The notes below the pieces were generated by a model, which made no database searches, was not told where the DNA came from, and worked only from the letters and a program-made list of their open reading frames with translations. This document shows positions 44,510 to 64,000 of a stretch of 64,000 nt of DNA, piece after piece. Source of the DNA: Corylus avellana (taxonomy: Eukaryota; Streptophyta; Magnoliopsida; Fagales; Betulaceae). The stretch covers positions 640,669-704,668 of the forward strand of contig NC_081550.1 of NCBI RefSeq assembly GCF_901000735.1, written 5' to 3'. The translations under genes and the position numbers were made by a program. Within the stretch, counting starts at the first letter, position 1. Every line of letters begins with the position of its first letter.

Positions 44510-47500
44510 GCTCTTCCTCTCCTCCTTTCCCCAAAAACGCACCGCTTCACAGATCAGGATACCTCCGACTCTCGCCCCCAGCCACACAGCCCCTAGAATC
44601 CCACAAGCCCTTGGTAGATCTCTGAGAACCCTAGCCTTCCTCTTCTTCTTCCTCTTCCTGCAGCTGTGGAGAGAGAACACGAAGCCCTAGAGAGAGAGTG
44701 TGTGTGTGGTGGAGAAACCAAAACACAAAACGCTGCTTTTTGTGTCTTTCAGGCTCTCTCGTTTAGGCTCTCTTTTTCGGAAATAACCTGGTTTTCGGGG
44801 TTTTTAAATTTTGTGAAATTTTAGAGTGGGGTTTTGAGTCGCGGGCTTGGCGCGTGCAGTTGTTGGGGTTAATAAGGGGGAAGTCAATTGCGGTTGTGGC
44901 GGGGTTTGGGTGGGGGAGGGATTTGCGCGGTTCAGGATGGCGCGTGGTGGATCGAGGGTGTGTTTTGTTTGAGATTGTGGTCTGTGGATGGAAATGGTTG
45001 TCTCTTTATGGAAAAGACCATTAATGGAAGAGATCATGCCATGGAGTCATGGAGACTCATGCTTATGCAAGTGACTGTGCTTTCATGTATCCAAATATTT
45101 TATTTTTTTTTAAAAAAAAAAAAAAAATCTCAATGGAAAAATACAAAAATGCTCCATTTTCTACCTATTTTATAGGACAAAAATTTCCTCAAAACCGATA
45201 TGGAAAAAATATCCTTCAATCCATATAAAATAGTGTCAAATGTCTATAAACATTTAAAATGCACATTAAATTATTAACCTCATTATAGCAATTTACTAAT
45301 TTATACTAAATTTAATGTGTCTTTTAAATGTTTATAAACACTTTGTATTATTTTATATGAGTTGGATAATATTTCCTCTATACCCATTTAGAAGAAATTT
45401 CTGTCCCATTTTATAAAGCTGCATGAAGTTTGAGAAATAATATTGAGCAAAACAAAGACATGGAAAACTCGAAATGAATGGAGTGATAAAAGTAAATTAG
45501 GACATATTAAGAAATAAGACAATTGCAGGAGTAATTATTAAGAAAATAAACATGTACTTACATCCATGCGTTCTTCAAAACTCTATATAATTGACATTAC
45601 AGTAGTTAAGCAAATGCTGAAGGTTGTATAATTTAATAGAGATTTGGATATTCATAATACCATATTGGAGGGAGATGCACTAGGGAGAGTTCAAGAAGCA
45701 GTTGATTGACGATGTGAATATGGTGCTCACAAGTCTTTAATCACGGTATATGAGGTACACCAAGAGGGAATTAAACACGGCAACTCATCGTCTATCGAAA
45801 GCGACAATTCAACATTCTCTAAAGCAAATATGAACAGAGGATTATCCTTTTTTATCCATCATATTATAGCTGCGCCTGATGCTTAAACGTGATTTTTAAT
45901 AAAGATTTGAAAATTTACCTAAAAAATAAACAATATAAAACACAAAACACTCTTCCAAACATGAAGTCCGATTTCAAGTTTATGTCACCTCTTAACATTT
46001 TTTCAAACCAAATATAGATTTAAAAAAAAAAAAAAAAAAAACACCACACAAAACACATTAATAATTTAGCTTTTTCGTTTAGCTTGAATTGACAAGTAGA
46101 TATTTTTCACATTGTTGATTGAGATTTGAATTTTCTAAGTAAGTTAAATTTTGGTTGAGCGATAGCTTGCATGTTTAGAATAATCATGCATTAGCACAGT
46201 ATAATTAGTGCTAAATTAAAAACTAAGTGTTTTAATTTATTAGCAAATTGATAAAAAAAACATGGGAGGGTGACAAGGCACGCTGACGAGAAATGTTAGG
46301 GGTTAATAAGTTTTTTTACGTTTGACTCATATTCCTTTACAATTAACAATTGAATTTGTAGAATCCACCATTGACTTACGTGAGATCTAAATAAGTCTAC
46401 AAATTCAATGGTTGATTGTAAGAGAATATGTGCCAAATATGAGAAATTTATTGACCCTTAACATTTATCCACACTGACCACCCTTAGCTAGGCGCTTACA
46501 TGGCAGAACTATTAATGTGACATTAACTTAGTATTGTCATGTTAGTAATTTTAAACGATTTTGAATGAAATGAGTGAGATAAGAATTTTGGAAAATTTAA
46601 AGAATCAAGAGTCGGATTTAAAAATTTCAATAAATAAATCAAAATTACACAATTAGTCATAGAGTAATTATATTTGCCCTTTCTGTTTGGATGAAAGATT
46701 TTCTTGTTTTCATTTGAGATATCATAATCATTGACCAACTTGCTCCTGGATGAACATGGCATCCCCCTGTTGTGATTTATTTATATTTTTTAAATATTCA
46801 TATATATTTAAATAAATATATTTCTAGCAAAAACATAAAAAAATATATATATATTTTAAACACACATTCTTTTTTTTATTTTTTATGAGTACACATTCAA
46901 ACTGGATATTTTCTCCTATTTCATTTAATAATTAGTGTTTAACCTAGAAAATTGCTGGATGTAACAAGCTTTTATTTTATTTTATTTTTTATTTTTAAAC
47001 AAACTTTATACTTGATTTAATATTAACGAAAGCAAAATAAAAGAAATCAATATAGGAGAGAGAATTAGCGAGCATAAAGCCCGGTACAAGTTGGGGCCCA
47101 ACCCAATAAAGGATAGCCTATTCACCATGGATTCGGACCTCATAGAATTCAATTTTTATATAACATGTGTCAATTACTAATTAAAAATAAAAGATAAATT
47201 ATAAAATTCATTATTTTTATTATTTTTAACCATTTTTCATATAGCGAATGGATGAATTATCTAATTGTATTTGTGTAAGACTCACATAAGTCCACAAATC
47301 CAATAGTTAAGATAGCTAAAAAATAGTTGTATAACACGCCTCTTCAAAAAAAATACTCAAGTTTGATAACACGTCACCGTTAGTTTGTGTTTACAATTTA
47401 AAAAAGTGCGATTTTAAAACTTAATTTTTAAAATGAAGTTGAGTGTTTGGAAAAATCTCATTTTAACCTCTAAAATTGCAATTCAGCATCTACAATTGTG

Positions 47501-48400
47501 CGTTTTTTAAAAACACCCATTTAAAAACCCATACGTAAATTTTTAAAAACACAATTCCAAATAATTAATTTTATGCTATTTTGTTTAAAATTACATTTTT
47601 TATCAATGAAATCGAAATGACAAACCACCCTCGGAATATAATTGAAAAAGTGTTGATTTTGTTTTTCAATAACTAAGCTGATTCCTATAACTAAAATTGC
47701 AAGGGCATGTTTTGGATTGTATTTGATGGGCATAAAAACGCTTTTAACACTAAAAAAATTCGTTTAAAAAAAAAGTACTCGTTTGGTAAAAAAATTAAAA
47801 TTATTTTTGAAGGTAAAAAAAAACTTAAAAATTGCCAAAATATACTTTTGACAAAAAGTTAAAAATGAAGTTTTTACCCAAATTTTTTTTTATTTAAAAA
47901 TTTTATTTTCCAAACACAATCCTAAACCAACTCTACGTCTAGCATTACTTATTATACTAATTATTTATTTCCAAGCAAATAACAGAATTTAGATTTAGCT
48001 AGTAGTTTTTTTTTTTTTTTAAATCACTAAATATTAAACTTTTTTATACATTTTTGAAATATATAAATTGGAAAATATCAGGATATACGTTTATAGAATG
48101 ATTATTAGAGAGTGGTAACTCACGCACGTACGTTAGCGCAATTTGAGTTGGTTTGGACCGCTCGTTCGTATTATGAAGCAGCCGCAGTATGTACGGACCT
48201 CCCTCAATTTCCACTCATATATATACACATGGAGAGGGAGGGAGAAAATTCAACGATTTTTTTTTCTTTTTCTATTTGATTCCTTTTGACGCAAAGCAAA
48301 AAAAAAAAAGAAAAAAAGAAAAAAGCGAAACGCACACGCAAATTATATTTACTTTGATGTATAAATAAATATTCCCACAGCCAGAGGGGGAGAGAGAGAG
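44510..48400. other. Divergent intergenic region between PP2A and helicase genes
   Basis: The first ~200 bases are the PP2A leader, with a GA/GT tract near 44690-44708 and CCCTAG/CCCTAGCC motifs. Beyond 45080 the sequence is AT-rich and carries no recognisable gene. An imperfect inverted repeat (TTACAATTAACAATTGAATT pairing with AATTCAATGGTTGATTGTAA) lies at 46336-46431. A related TTTGTGTAAGACTCACATAAGTCCACAAAT stretch is near 47270, so a small MITE-like repeat is likely. Confidence 0.4.
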
Positions 48401-48448
48401 AGAGATATTTATGTTGTTCGGTATTGGAAGCGCTTTTGTCTGCAGAAA

Positions 48449-48495
48449 TTAGGGTTTCTGGATCTTCGACTACCTTCGCCACATTCTAGGGTTTT
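48449..48495 (+). promoter_or_regulatory. Two telo-box-like motifs in the helicase leader
   Basis: TTAGGGTTT (48449-48457) and CTAGGGTTT (48487-48495) are reverse-orientation telo-boxes (AAACCCTA), common near the transcription starts of plant genes for translation and growth. They lie about 0.7 kb upstream of the start codon. A 5' untranslated intron is likely because a long (GT)n and a T-run (about 48907-48930) separate them from the coding start. Confidence 0.4.
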
Positions 48496-48551
48496 GTCCT
48501 GCAGGTTCTGGTCTCTCCGTTTGTCTCTGTCGGTGTCTCTGTCGCTCTATC

Positions 48552-48556
<5 letters not shown>

Positions 48557-48587
<31 letters not shown>
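48557..48587 (+). repeat. (GT)n microsatellite
   Basis: About 15 uninterrupted GT units in the probable leader intron of the helicase gene. Confidence 0.85.
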
Positions 48588-48590
<3 letters not shown>

Positions 48591-49149
48591 ATGTGTGTTT
48601 ATTTCATTATAGTTCATTTTTTAGATTTTTGCTTGTGCTGCTTTGGTGTTATAGATTAGGGCTCTGGATTTTGTTTTGTTTGGGAGTTTTTATTTTATTT
48701 TTTATTTTTTATTTATTTGGAATTTGTTTGGTTGGTGAGAAAATTCAGGAGGAGCAGGGGTATATAGGGAATATTCGGTTTCTGGTTGGTTGGGGTGGAA
48801 ATGGCTGTTATGTGTGGATGCATTGCCATTTGTGTATTGATGTTTTGCATTTGATGCTCGTGTTAGTCGCGATTTGCTTGATCGCGATTTGCTTGATTTC
48901 TCTCTTTTTTTTTTTTTTTTTTTTTTTTTTGTGGAGTTTCAGATCAAAATGACATTGTGGATGATGGGTTTTACTTGATTGATTAATTTGTTTGTTGTTT
49001 TTTTTCACCTCTTTGATCAGGTTTTTTTTTGAAATTTACTGGCTCTAATTCGTGGAGATACTGGGTTTTCAAGGAAGGGTGTGTGTAGGCGGCTGTGAAT
49101 TTATTCTGATTTGGGTCCTGGGTCGAGAGGGAATTGCTGGGAATTTGTC

Positions 49150-56548
<7,399 letters not shown>

Positions 56549-57050
56549 TTTTTGACTTCTAAAGCAGTTGTGGTGTCTAGTTAATGGTTGTGGACTTTTT
56601 GCCTTTTCTTATAGGGTCATTTTTCCTCGCTGTCACATCTTTTTGTTAGTGTTTTAAGCCTTTGCTTTTCTATACCGTTAGAGGTGCTTTTAACTTATGA
56701 GGGAGGGGGATATTTGCTTGGTATTGGTGCCACAGGGATGGGTGTGTGTAAGTTGGTAGGTGTTGGTGACAAAGTACTAACACATAGGGATTACTCTGCC
56801 CTTTTTTTTTATTTGAAAAATTTTTGTCTTCCTTTTTTGGTGGTAATCTTGGTGGGTTATGGGTTGTAGAATATGTAGTGGGAGAGGAAGAGGGTTTCTT
56901 TCTGCCGCATCTTGTTTATCTCTTAGGCATATTCATTTCAACCCAATATGTTGGGGGGTATATTGTTGGGGCTCTGGTCCTGGTATTTCTTCTTCCCCAT
57001 GTCAAGGATTTCGAAGGCTTATGTAAGATTTTGGTTTTGCTGAAATAATA
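56549..57050 (+). other. Probable 3' untranslated region of the helicase gene
   Basis: This is U-rich sequence after the stop codon with no coding signal; no single poly-A signal stands out. Confidence 0.4.
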
Positions 57051-58936
57051 CAAAGCTCCCTAGTTAGGAGAATGCATTGCTCTAGTACTTACTAATGGGA
57101 CCTCTATTCTGGGCTATATGTTGCCAATATGAACGAATGAAGTCAATTTTTGTTTAATATTAAGAGAAACAAATCTGATGGTTATGGAAAACTCTTACTG
57201 TATGAGATTGAACTATCCCCATATGATATTATGCTTTTTTCTTGTATTCATTCACCATTTTGATTCCCTTGGTAAGTCTACTTCCAGAGCAGTGGGAATG
57301 AAATGCACCAGTGGGATGTGCTGCATGGAAAAAAAAGAGAAGGATATGGTAACCTTTTGTGACAAAGTGCTTAAAACCTTTTTATTTATTTACTTTTCCT
57401 TTTCTAAGCAAGATAATGATAATATCAATAGAAAACAAAACTACAAAAGACGGAGCGGAGGATCCTAATACAGTACTGTTCTCATGATTTCTGATCTTAT
57501 ATAATGTTAATGATCAAGACTTGGAGCCGACATTGTAAGCCCATTGGGCAAGTTATGTTTTTAGGTTCTATTTCTACTATGGGAAATTGTCCAAAATTCC
57601 AGAAGACCGGTTTTTAGTAGAGTCAATCATTGGGTTAGGTTTTGAAGCATTTTGTCCAACTCTAGCTAAATAAGATGAGAGCCTACAAAATCGTGGTAGT
57701 AGGGACTATAACTTCTGGAGATCTAGTCCTCCTCAACTATCTCTAAGAGTTGACTTTTGTGCTCTCGTATATGCATCTTCTAATGAGACAAAGTTGCAGA
57801 TCAACCAACAATAAAATTATTTCCAAAATAGGACAAAAATGTAGAGTTTGTTTGCAAGGAAAGAGGAGAAAAAAAAAGGGGACACATTGGTCTTTAGGAC
57901 ATGGGGAAAGCAAAATTTCACCTAATGGTTATTTATTTAAGGTAATCTTTGCCCTTTGTTTTGGCTAATCTCTTTGACATACCCAGATGAGCCAAAAGAG
58001 CAAGTACACTTATTATTTTGATCACATCACTATCTTGGCCCATGATGTTAAGGAATTAAGGGCATCTTGTGTTAGTTGACAATTTGAAGTATAATCAAAT
58101 ATGTAGGGTTTTCCAAGTCATTATTATTTTTTATTATTGTGTTGTTATTATCATTATTACTAACCTTTTAAGCTGATGAGATGGAGTATATTCAAATAAC
58201 TAGGAAACCCTACCATACAATTCATGCAAGTTTAGGGCAATCATGAAACCCTAGCTAGTTTTATAATAGTACATATTTTTCAAATAATTGAATTTATGAC
58301 ATCCACCTCACTGTTGATATGACTAACAAAGAGCAAATGATATTTGAACGAAGTTTTCTTTTAAATTAGGTTGAAATAAATTTTTTGAACTTAGTCTCTT
58401 ACATCTGTCCTTAGAGCATATGATTGAAATAATTTCCTTCAACTCAATTTGAAATAAAATTTTATCTATAATATTTTGTCTTGTGTTTCTATAGTTACTA
58501 TTGATGTGTAGCTCATTAATTTGATTAAACTATAAATCCCATCACTATTAATTTCATTTTCAAATTGGGATTTTTGAATTAGAAGTGTGAAACGAAGATC
58601 AAGGAAGATAACCTATGATCATGGTTCATGGATTTGGTTAAAAGTCACGGATGGCATTACAAGTCAAGAAAATAATTTAGTATTACCTGAAAATGATAAT
58701 TTTTTTGGTACTTAATTAATTATCCTCGAATTAACAAAAACAAAAGGGTATTAATAGGAGAAATTGATTATCAAATTAGGAATCTGCGGGACTGGGTCTT
58801 AAAACGACAGTTAAGATTGCACATCGATGTATTAATTTATTGGTGACATAGATATAATGGGCGGGATTATATATTTGAAGAAAAAATAAAAAAAGAATTA
58901 AGGTCTATTGGCATGCAAAGACTGCTTGAGATGAGA

Positions 58937-59200
58937 GCATTTTCATTGGGCTAGCCAAAGGTTGTAGAAAAAATGGGCCAAAAAAATAAATAGAAAGTGT
59001 CATCCAACTAGCCATTTTTTAACTGCTAAAAACAACAATTTAATCCTTTTCCTTTTTAGATAAATAAATATATATATTTTTAAATAGAATAGTAAAAGTA
59101 GATAGTTAAAATAAATAGTATAATATAGATATTTTGAAAAAGTAAGCAGTTAAAATAAAATATAATAATTTTTAACTAAAATTTATTGAGTCAAATGTGA
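58937..59200. mobile_element. Probable degraded Harbinger-like MITE
   Basis: The left side GAGCATTTTCATTGGGCTAG and the right side TATTGAGTCAAATGTGA resemble the ends of the MITEs at 6258 and 12894, as do the internal AATAGTTAAAATA words. The right terminus GCTC is missing and no target duplication was seen. Confidence 0.5.
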
Positions 59201-59934
59201 CCCCAATTCTACCATTGGATACTATTGGATAGTTCAAATGATATTTTCTTTCTCAATAAAATAAAATAGAGAATGACATTGTGGTTCAAGGCATTTTAAA
59301 TACATGCGTGACTTATTAACTTGAAAAGACAGACATTAATGCTCCTCAGAGGGAGTGATTTCAACTAGCAAGTAGCACCTACTATAATAGCATTCTAACG
59401 AGTATGTATTACTATAGTCACGTCCAGGTATGATAGCCACAATTGATCTCTTTGACTTATCCTTTTGCTCAGAAAAAAGAAAAAAAAAAAGAAGTAGTAT
59501 GTTCTTTACGTTGTAGGTTGAAGTTCGAATCTCCTAACTTAATGTTTGGATTAGGGACAATTCAAATGCTCGGGATTCACTTGTACATTAGCACAATATA
59601 AACATGCAGTTAGTTACCCGTATGGGGTTTATTCTCATTATAAAAGAATAAAGAAAGACAAAGCATAAACAATACAATTTTTCGTGATAACATATAACAT
59701 AGAGCCCTATAAAAGTTGGGAAAATTCCAGCCTCATATAGAGTTTTTACAAATGCTAGAGAGACATTAAAAGGTCAAAATTACAATAAATGAGTCTAAAA
59801 TTCAAGCAATTAAAACCAAATTGCAAAACAAAATCAAATATTGCTAAATGATATTCTTATTTATCCCCCCACCCCACCAAAAAAAAAAAAAAAGGAAGAA
59901 AAGGTTAGTATATGTTGAAGTTCAAAAACATCTA

Positions 59935-60085
59935 TAGGCCCTTGAGTAGATTGATTATAGGGTGGCCGAATTACCCTTTAACCTTAGGGTTGGTTTAATG
60001 GCTCCAAACAATCGATTATGGGGATGAATGAGCCACCTCTAGTTATGTGGGTGGTTTCGGCTAGCCAGTACTAGTTCAACTTTTA
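59935..60085. repeat. Block related to the 19.5-kb minisatellite
   Basis: GGGTGGCCGAATTACCC, GAGCCACCTC, GTGGGTGGTTTCGGCTAG and the closing CTAGTTCAACTTTTA share order and wording with 19470-19795. It appears to be a dispersed repeat family rather than a locus-specific satellite. Confidence 0.5.
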
Positions 60086-60969
60086 TCTATATATAAAATT
60101 TTTTAGAATAAATTTGTAATTTTGTAATACTATTTGTCACACATGTATACCATACAAAATTAATTATCACTTTTAAAATCTTGAAGAACTATTTGTCACG
60201 ACCTTGAACACCAGGAATCAATTTAACAAATTTTCTTTAGTTTTTTTGCCATGCCCAAAGGCCATCAATGAAAAAGGATTTTTTCTTTCTTTCTTCTTTT
60301 TGGTTTTAAAATCTAAAAGGGTATTTAATTCGTCCATGTGATAGGGCAAATTCCATCGAGGATGATGGATCTGAAAACACCAAAAAGTCTTTCCCTTAAA
60401 AAATGGGTTTGACCCATAAATGGTAGCAAACAAAACACTATCAGCAGAACCACTCAAACTCACAAGCTTCTTGTCCTCTTATGGGACTTGCAGTTAAATT
60501 GAAAATAAAAAATTCCCAAAATCATTAATTTAGAAATGTATTTCAATGTTAATTTGTATAATTAAATCGAAACACATTTAAGAAAATCAGAAGTTGGTGG
60601 CCCCTGGGTCCAGCTGTACTGTTCAGCTAGAGAGAGAGAGGGACTGTGTCATAGAGAGAGAGGGGGTGTCCTAGAGAGACACAGACTCACGTTTGTTGTT
60701 GTTGTTGTTGTTATTGTAACTTGGGAGAGGTGTTTGGTGTTTCTTTGTTTGTATTTGCAGAGAAATAACAAAAAGGCTGCATTTTTTTTTTTTTTTTTTT
60801 CTTTCTGTTTTTTATTTTTTATTTTTTGTTCTGGGTATTTGTTGGATCAGATTTAAGGGAGTGAACACGAAGTTCAAAGATGAAAGAGCTCTCGATCTGA
60901 GCTTCTCTAACTTTGATTCTGGATTCTGGCTCTGGCTGCTGACTTTATCTATGACTCTGAGTTTCTGAG

Positions 60970-61020
60970 ATGGAACAATCTTCGAATGCCCAAAGGGGCA
61001 TCCGAGTTCAAGCTCCACTG
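60970..61020 (+). CDS. First exon of an F-box/kelch protein gene (At1g55270/SAGL1-like), partial
   Basis: The exon encodes 17 residues, MEQSSNAQRGIRVQAPL, ending at a phase-0 donor (CACTG|GTTAGT). This N-terminus is characteristic of the plant kelch-F-box protein At1g55270 (SAGL1), a substrate receptor of SCF ubiquitin ligases linked to wax and phenylpropanoid control. The leader upstream (60620-60960) has GAGAG and TTG tracts common in plant 5' untranslated regions. The next exon, which should begin with a VxSVSCYCK-like stretch, was not found before 64000, so the first intron exceeds 2.9 kb and the F-box and kelch domains lie outside the window. The call rests on a short exon. Confidence 0.6.
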
Positions 61021-61880
61021 GTTAGTCTAATTGATCTATACTATGTTTAATTAATTAATTAATTAATTATTTTTTGCGTATACTTTCTGCAAATTTATGA
61101 ACTTTTAGAGCGACCCAGATGGAATTGTTGTTGAATTTGTGCATTTATTTAAGGCAGTGTTGGAAATCTTGTTCTGGTGGGGATATGTGTTAGGGGCCGG
61201 TTGGTTTGACTGCTTGCATTTCGTTTTTAGGTTTTTAGGGTTTTTGGAGATACCCACATGGGGATTTTCGTTGAAGATGCAACTTTTTGAGGGAATTAGT
61301 GGAATATTTATTAACCAATGTATTTGAGAATGTTTGGCTTTTGAAGTCCGTATTACTCTTGTTAGTTGACTTCTCAATTTGGTGTTTTTGGGGTTACTTA
61401 CTGCTGTATTTGTTGTTGCAGTTTTGTGTATAGGGAATTAAAGCATGAAACGTATGGACTAGTTGCTGTTAAATAATAGTCAAGTCGGGTCTTTGGATCT
61501 GTTTATTTTTACCATATAAAATTCTCTTCCCATCGGGTAATTGATTTTCTTTTTTCAAGGGAAAATTTGTTAATGTGTCCATTTTTCTGCTTATAGTCGA
61601 CAAAAGGAATAATGGAGGGTGGGTTGTGGCCAGTATCTTCCTTTTACTTTTGTGAGAATTCACATATGTTAGTAGCTAGGCAGAGAGGTTATTTTCTGGG
61701 CATATCGGTTGGTTAGGAGCCTCAAAATCACTATTTGATTTTGTTTGTATAGAACTATGTATTTCAAGTAAATTTATTAATTTAATGTGGTTGTGGATCG
61801 TTTGGGTGTTGAAATTTTGCTTTAAAATTTTCATGCTTGTTGCAGATTATGGGGTATATTACAGTGCTCAGTTTTGAGTT

Positions 61881-62327
61881 TTCCCTATTCCTTTCCTTTT
61901 CATTTTCGTAAGTTTTATATATATATATATATTTTATTTTTTTCTCTCAACCTTTTTTTTCTGGATTCCTGTCCCCATTTGTGCTCTTTTAAACCATTTC
62001 AGAGATGATCCTAGTTTTTCAACTCCAGCTTCTGCTGTTTTCTCTGTTGGTTTTTATTAATATTAATTGCTAAAAGTGTGTCAATTTCTATTCAAATAGA
62101 GTTATTTTTCCCTATTCCTTTCCTTTTCATTTTCGTAAGTTATATATATATATATATTTTCTCTCAAACCATTTTTTTCTGGATTCCTGTCCCCATTTGT
62201 GCTCTTTTAAACCATTTCAGAGATGATCCTAGTTTTTCAACTCCAGCTTCTGCTGTTTTCTTTGTTGATTTTTATTAATATTAATTGCTAAAAGTGTGTC
62301 AATTTCTATTCAAATAGAGTTATTTTT
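61881..62327 (+). repeat. 227-bp tandem duplication in the first intron
   Basis: TTCCCTATTCCTTTCCTTTT through CAAATAGAGTTATTTTT occurs at 61881-62107 and again at 62108-62327. The copies differ mainly in the length of an internal (TA)n/T-rich tract, so the duplication is recent. Confidence 0.92.
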
Positions 62328-62375
62328 TTAATAAGTAATCAAAATATCCTTAAAAGTGCAAAAGGCGTTAAACTG
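62322..62375 (-). mobile_element. Retroposon tail remnant
   Basis: A T-run, then AATAAGTAATCAAAATATCC and AAAAGTGCAAAAGGCG, resembles the tail at 42514-42600. It is short and uncertain. Confidence 0.35.
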
Positions 62376-62699
62376 TTTAATTCTGCTGATAGGCAACTCC
62401 CTGGGCCAATGGATATTATATAGAGATTCTAATTTGCAAATTTTTATCTGCCATCATTATCTTGCTTGATTTAATTATTATATTATTTGCATCCATGTGT
62501 AGACACAGGTCTCTTGGATGATGCCTCTTTTGTTAAGAGTGTTTGTTGCTTAACAGTATGTTATTCTTTCTACAATAATGTAATTTGCGCATGAATGACA
62601 ATGCATGTGTGCTTCTACCTCTTTCTTTTTTAGGAGCTTAATTGCTACAGGCATTTTTTGTACCTTAATTGTTTTTCAGAGGTTAGATTACATTTCAAG

Positions 62700-64000
<1,301 letters not shown>

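Larger units (their letters stand above)
57051..60600. other. Intergenic between helicase and the second kelch gene
   Basis: No gene was recognised in 3.5 kb. It contains a probable Harbinger-like MITE remnant (58937-59200) and a block related to the 19.5-kb minisatellite (59935-60085). The rest is AT-rich with homopolymer runs (A-run at 59879-59893). Confidence 0.4.

Noticed and set aside
48494..48952. 152-residue frame upstream of the helicase
   Set aside because: It is translated GT microsatellite and T-run sequence in the leader intron and is low complexity throughout.
57178..57968. Small frames downstream of the helicase
   Set aside because: They have no domains, no consistent splice sites and AT-rich composition like the surrounding intergenic DNA.

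Overview
The window is plant nuclear DNA, most likely from a woody eudicot (inference). It is AT-rich, with spliced genes that use GT-AG introns, long intergenic stretches full of poly-A/T tracts, AT-rich MITEs, LTR, TRIM and LINE remnants, and inserted pieces of plastid DNA. The gene set is typical of a plant: phytoene synthase, PP2A catalytic subunit, a DDX3-type helicase, polyamine transporters and F-box/kelch proteins. No operons, CRISPR arrays or prokaryotic islands are present.

Layout. 0-8.5 kb is gene-poor and rearranged: the 3' end of a Copia element with its LTR, a broken CAF1 deadenylase pseudogene, a MULE-type MITE with a perfect 9-bp target duplication, a truncated duplicate of the downstream kelch gene, and a Harbinger-type MITE. 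8.9-9.9 kb holds an intact intronless F-box/kelch gene (KMD/PAL-degrading type) on the minus strand. 10-25 kb carries two tandem polyamine transporter genes on the minus strand (one intronless, one with a single intron), a scrap of an acyl-activating-enzyme gene, MITEs, a minisatellite and a TRIM element. 25-32.3 kb is a roughly 2.4-kb direct tandem duplication that doubles the first exon and promoter of a predicted plastid membrane protein gene, together with an aberrant tRNA-Gly; exons 2 and 3 follow at 30.75-32.27 kb. An intact tRNA-Gly(UCC) lies at 32.7 kb. 34.2-36.2 kb is a six-exon phytoene synthase gene. 36.4-37.15 kb is a decayed Copia pol fragment. 37.9-44.5 kb is an 11-exon PP2A catalytic subunit gene (minus strand). 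49.15-56.55 kb is a six-exon DEAD-box helicase whose last intron is swollen by LINE remnants and a tandem duplication. 60.97 kb begins another F-box/kelch gene (At1g55270/SAGL1-like); its first exon is present and the rest lies beyond the window. Its first intron carries a 227-bp tandem duplication and a petD plastid insertion.

The genes do not form one pathway. They cover carotenoid synthesis, protein dephosphorylation, translation and RNA remodelling, polyamine import and protein turnover. All multi-exon models below were checked by summing exon lengths and confirming an open frame across each junction. The most unusual structure is the duplicated first exon at 26.3/28.8 kb, which has a splice acceptor just before its start codon and could be included in frame, giving a doubled transit peptide.
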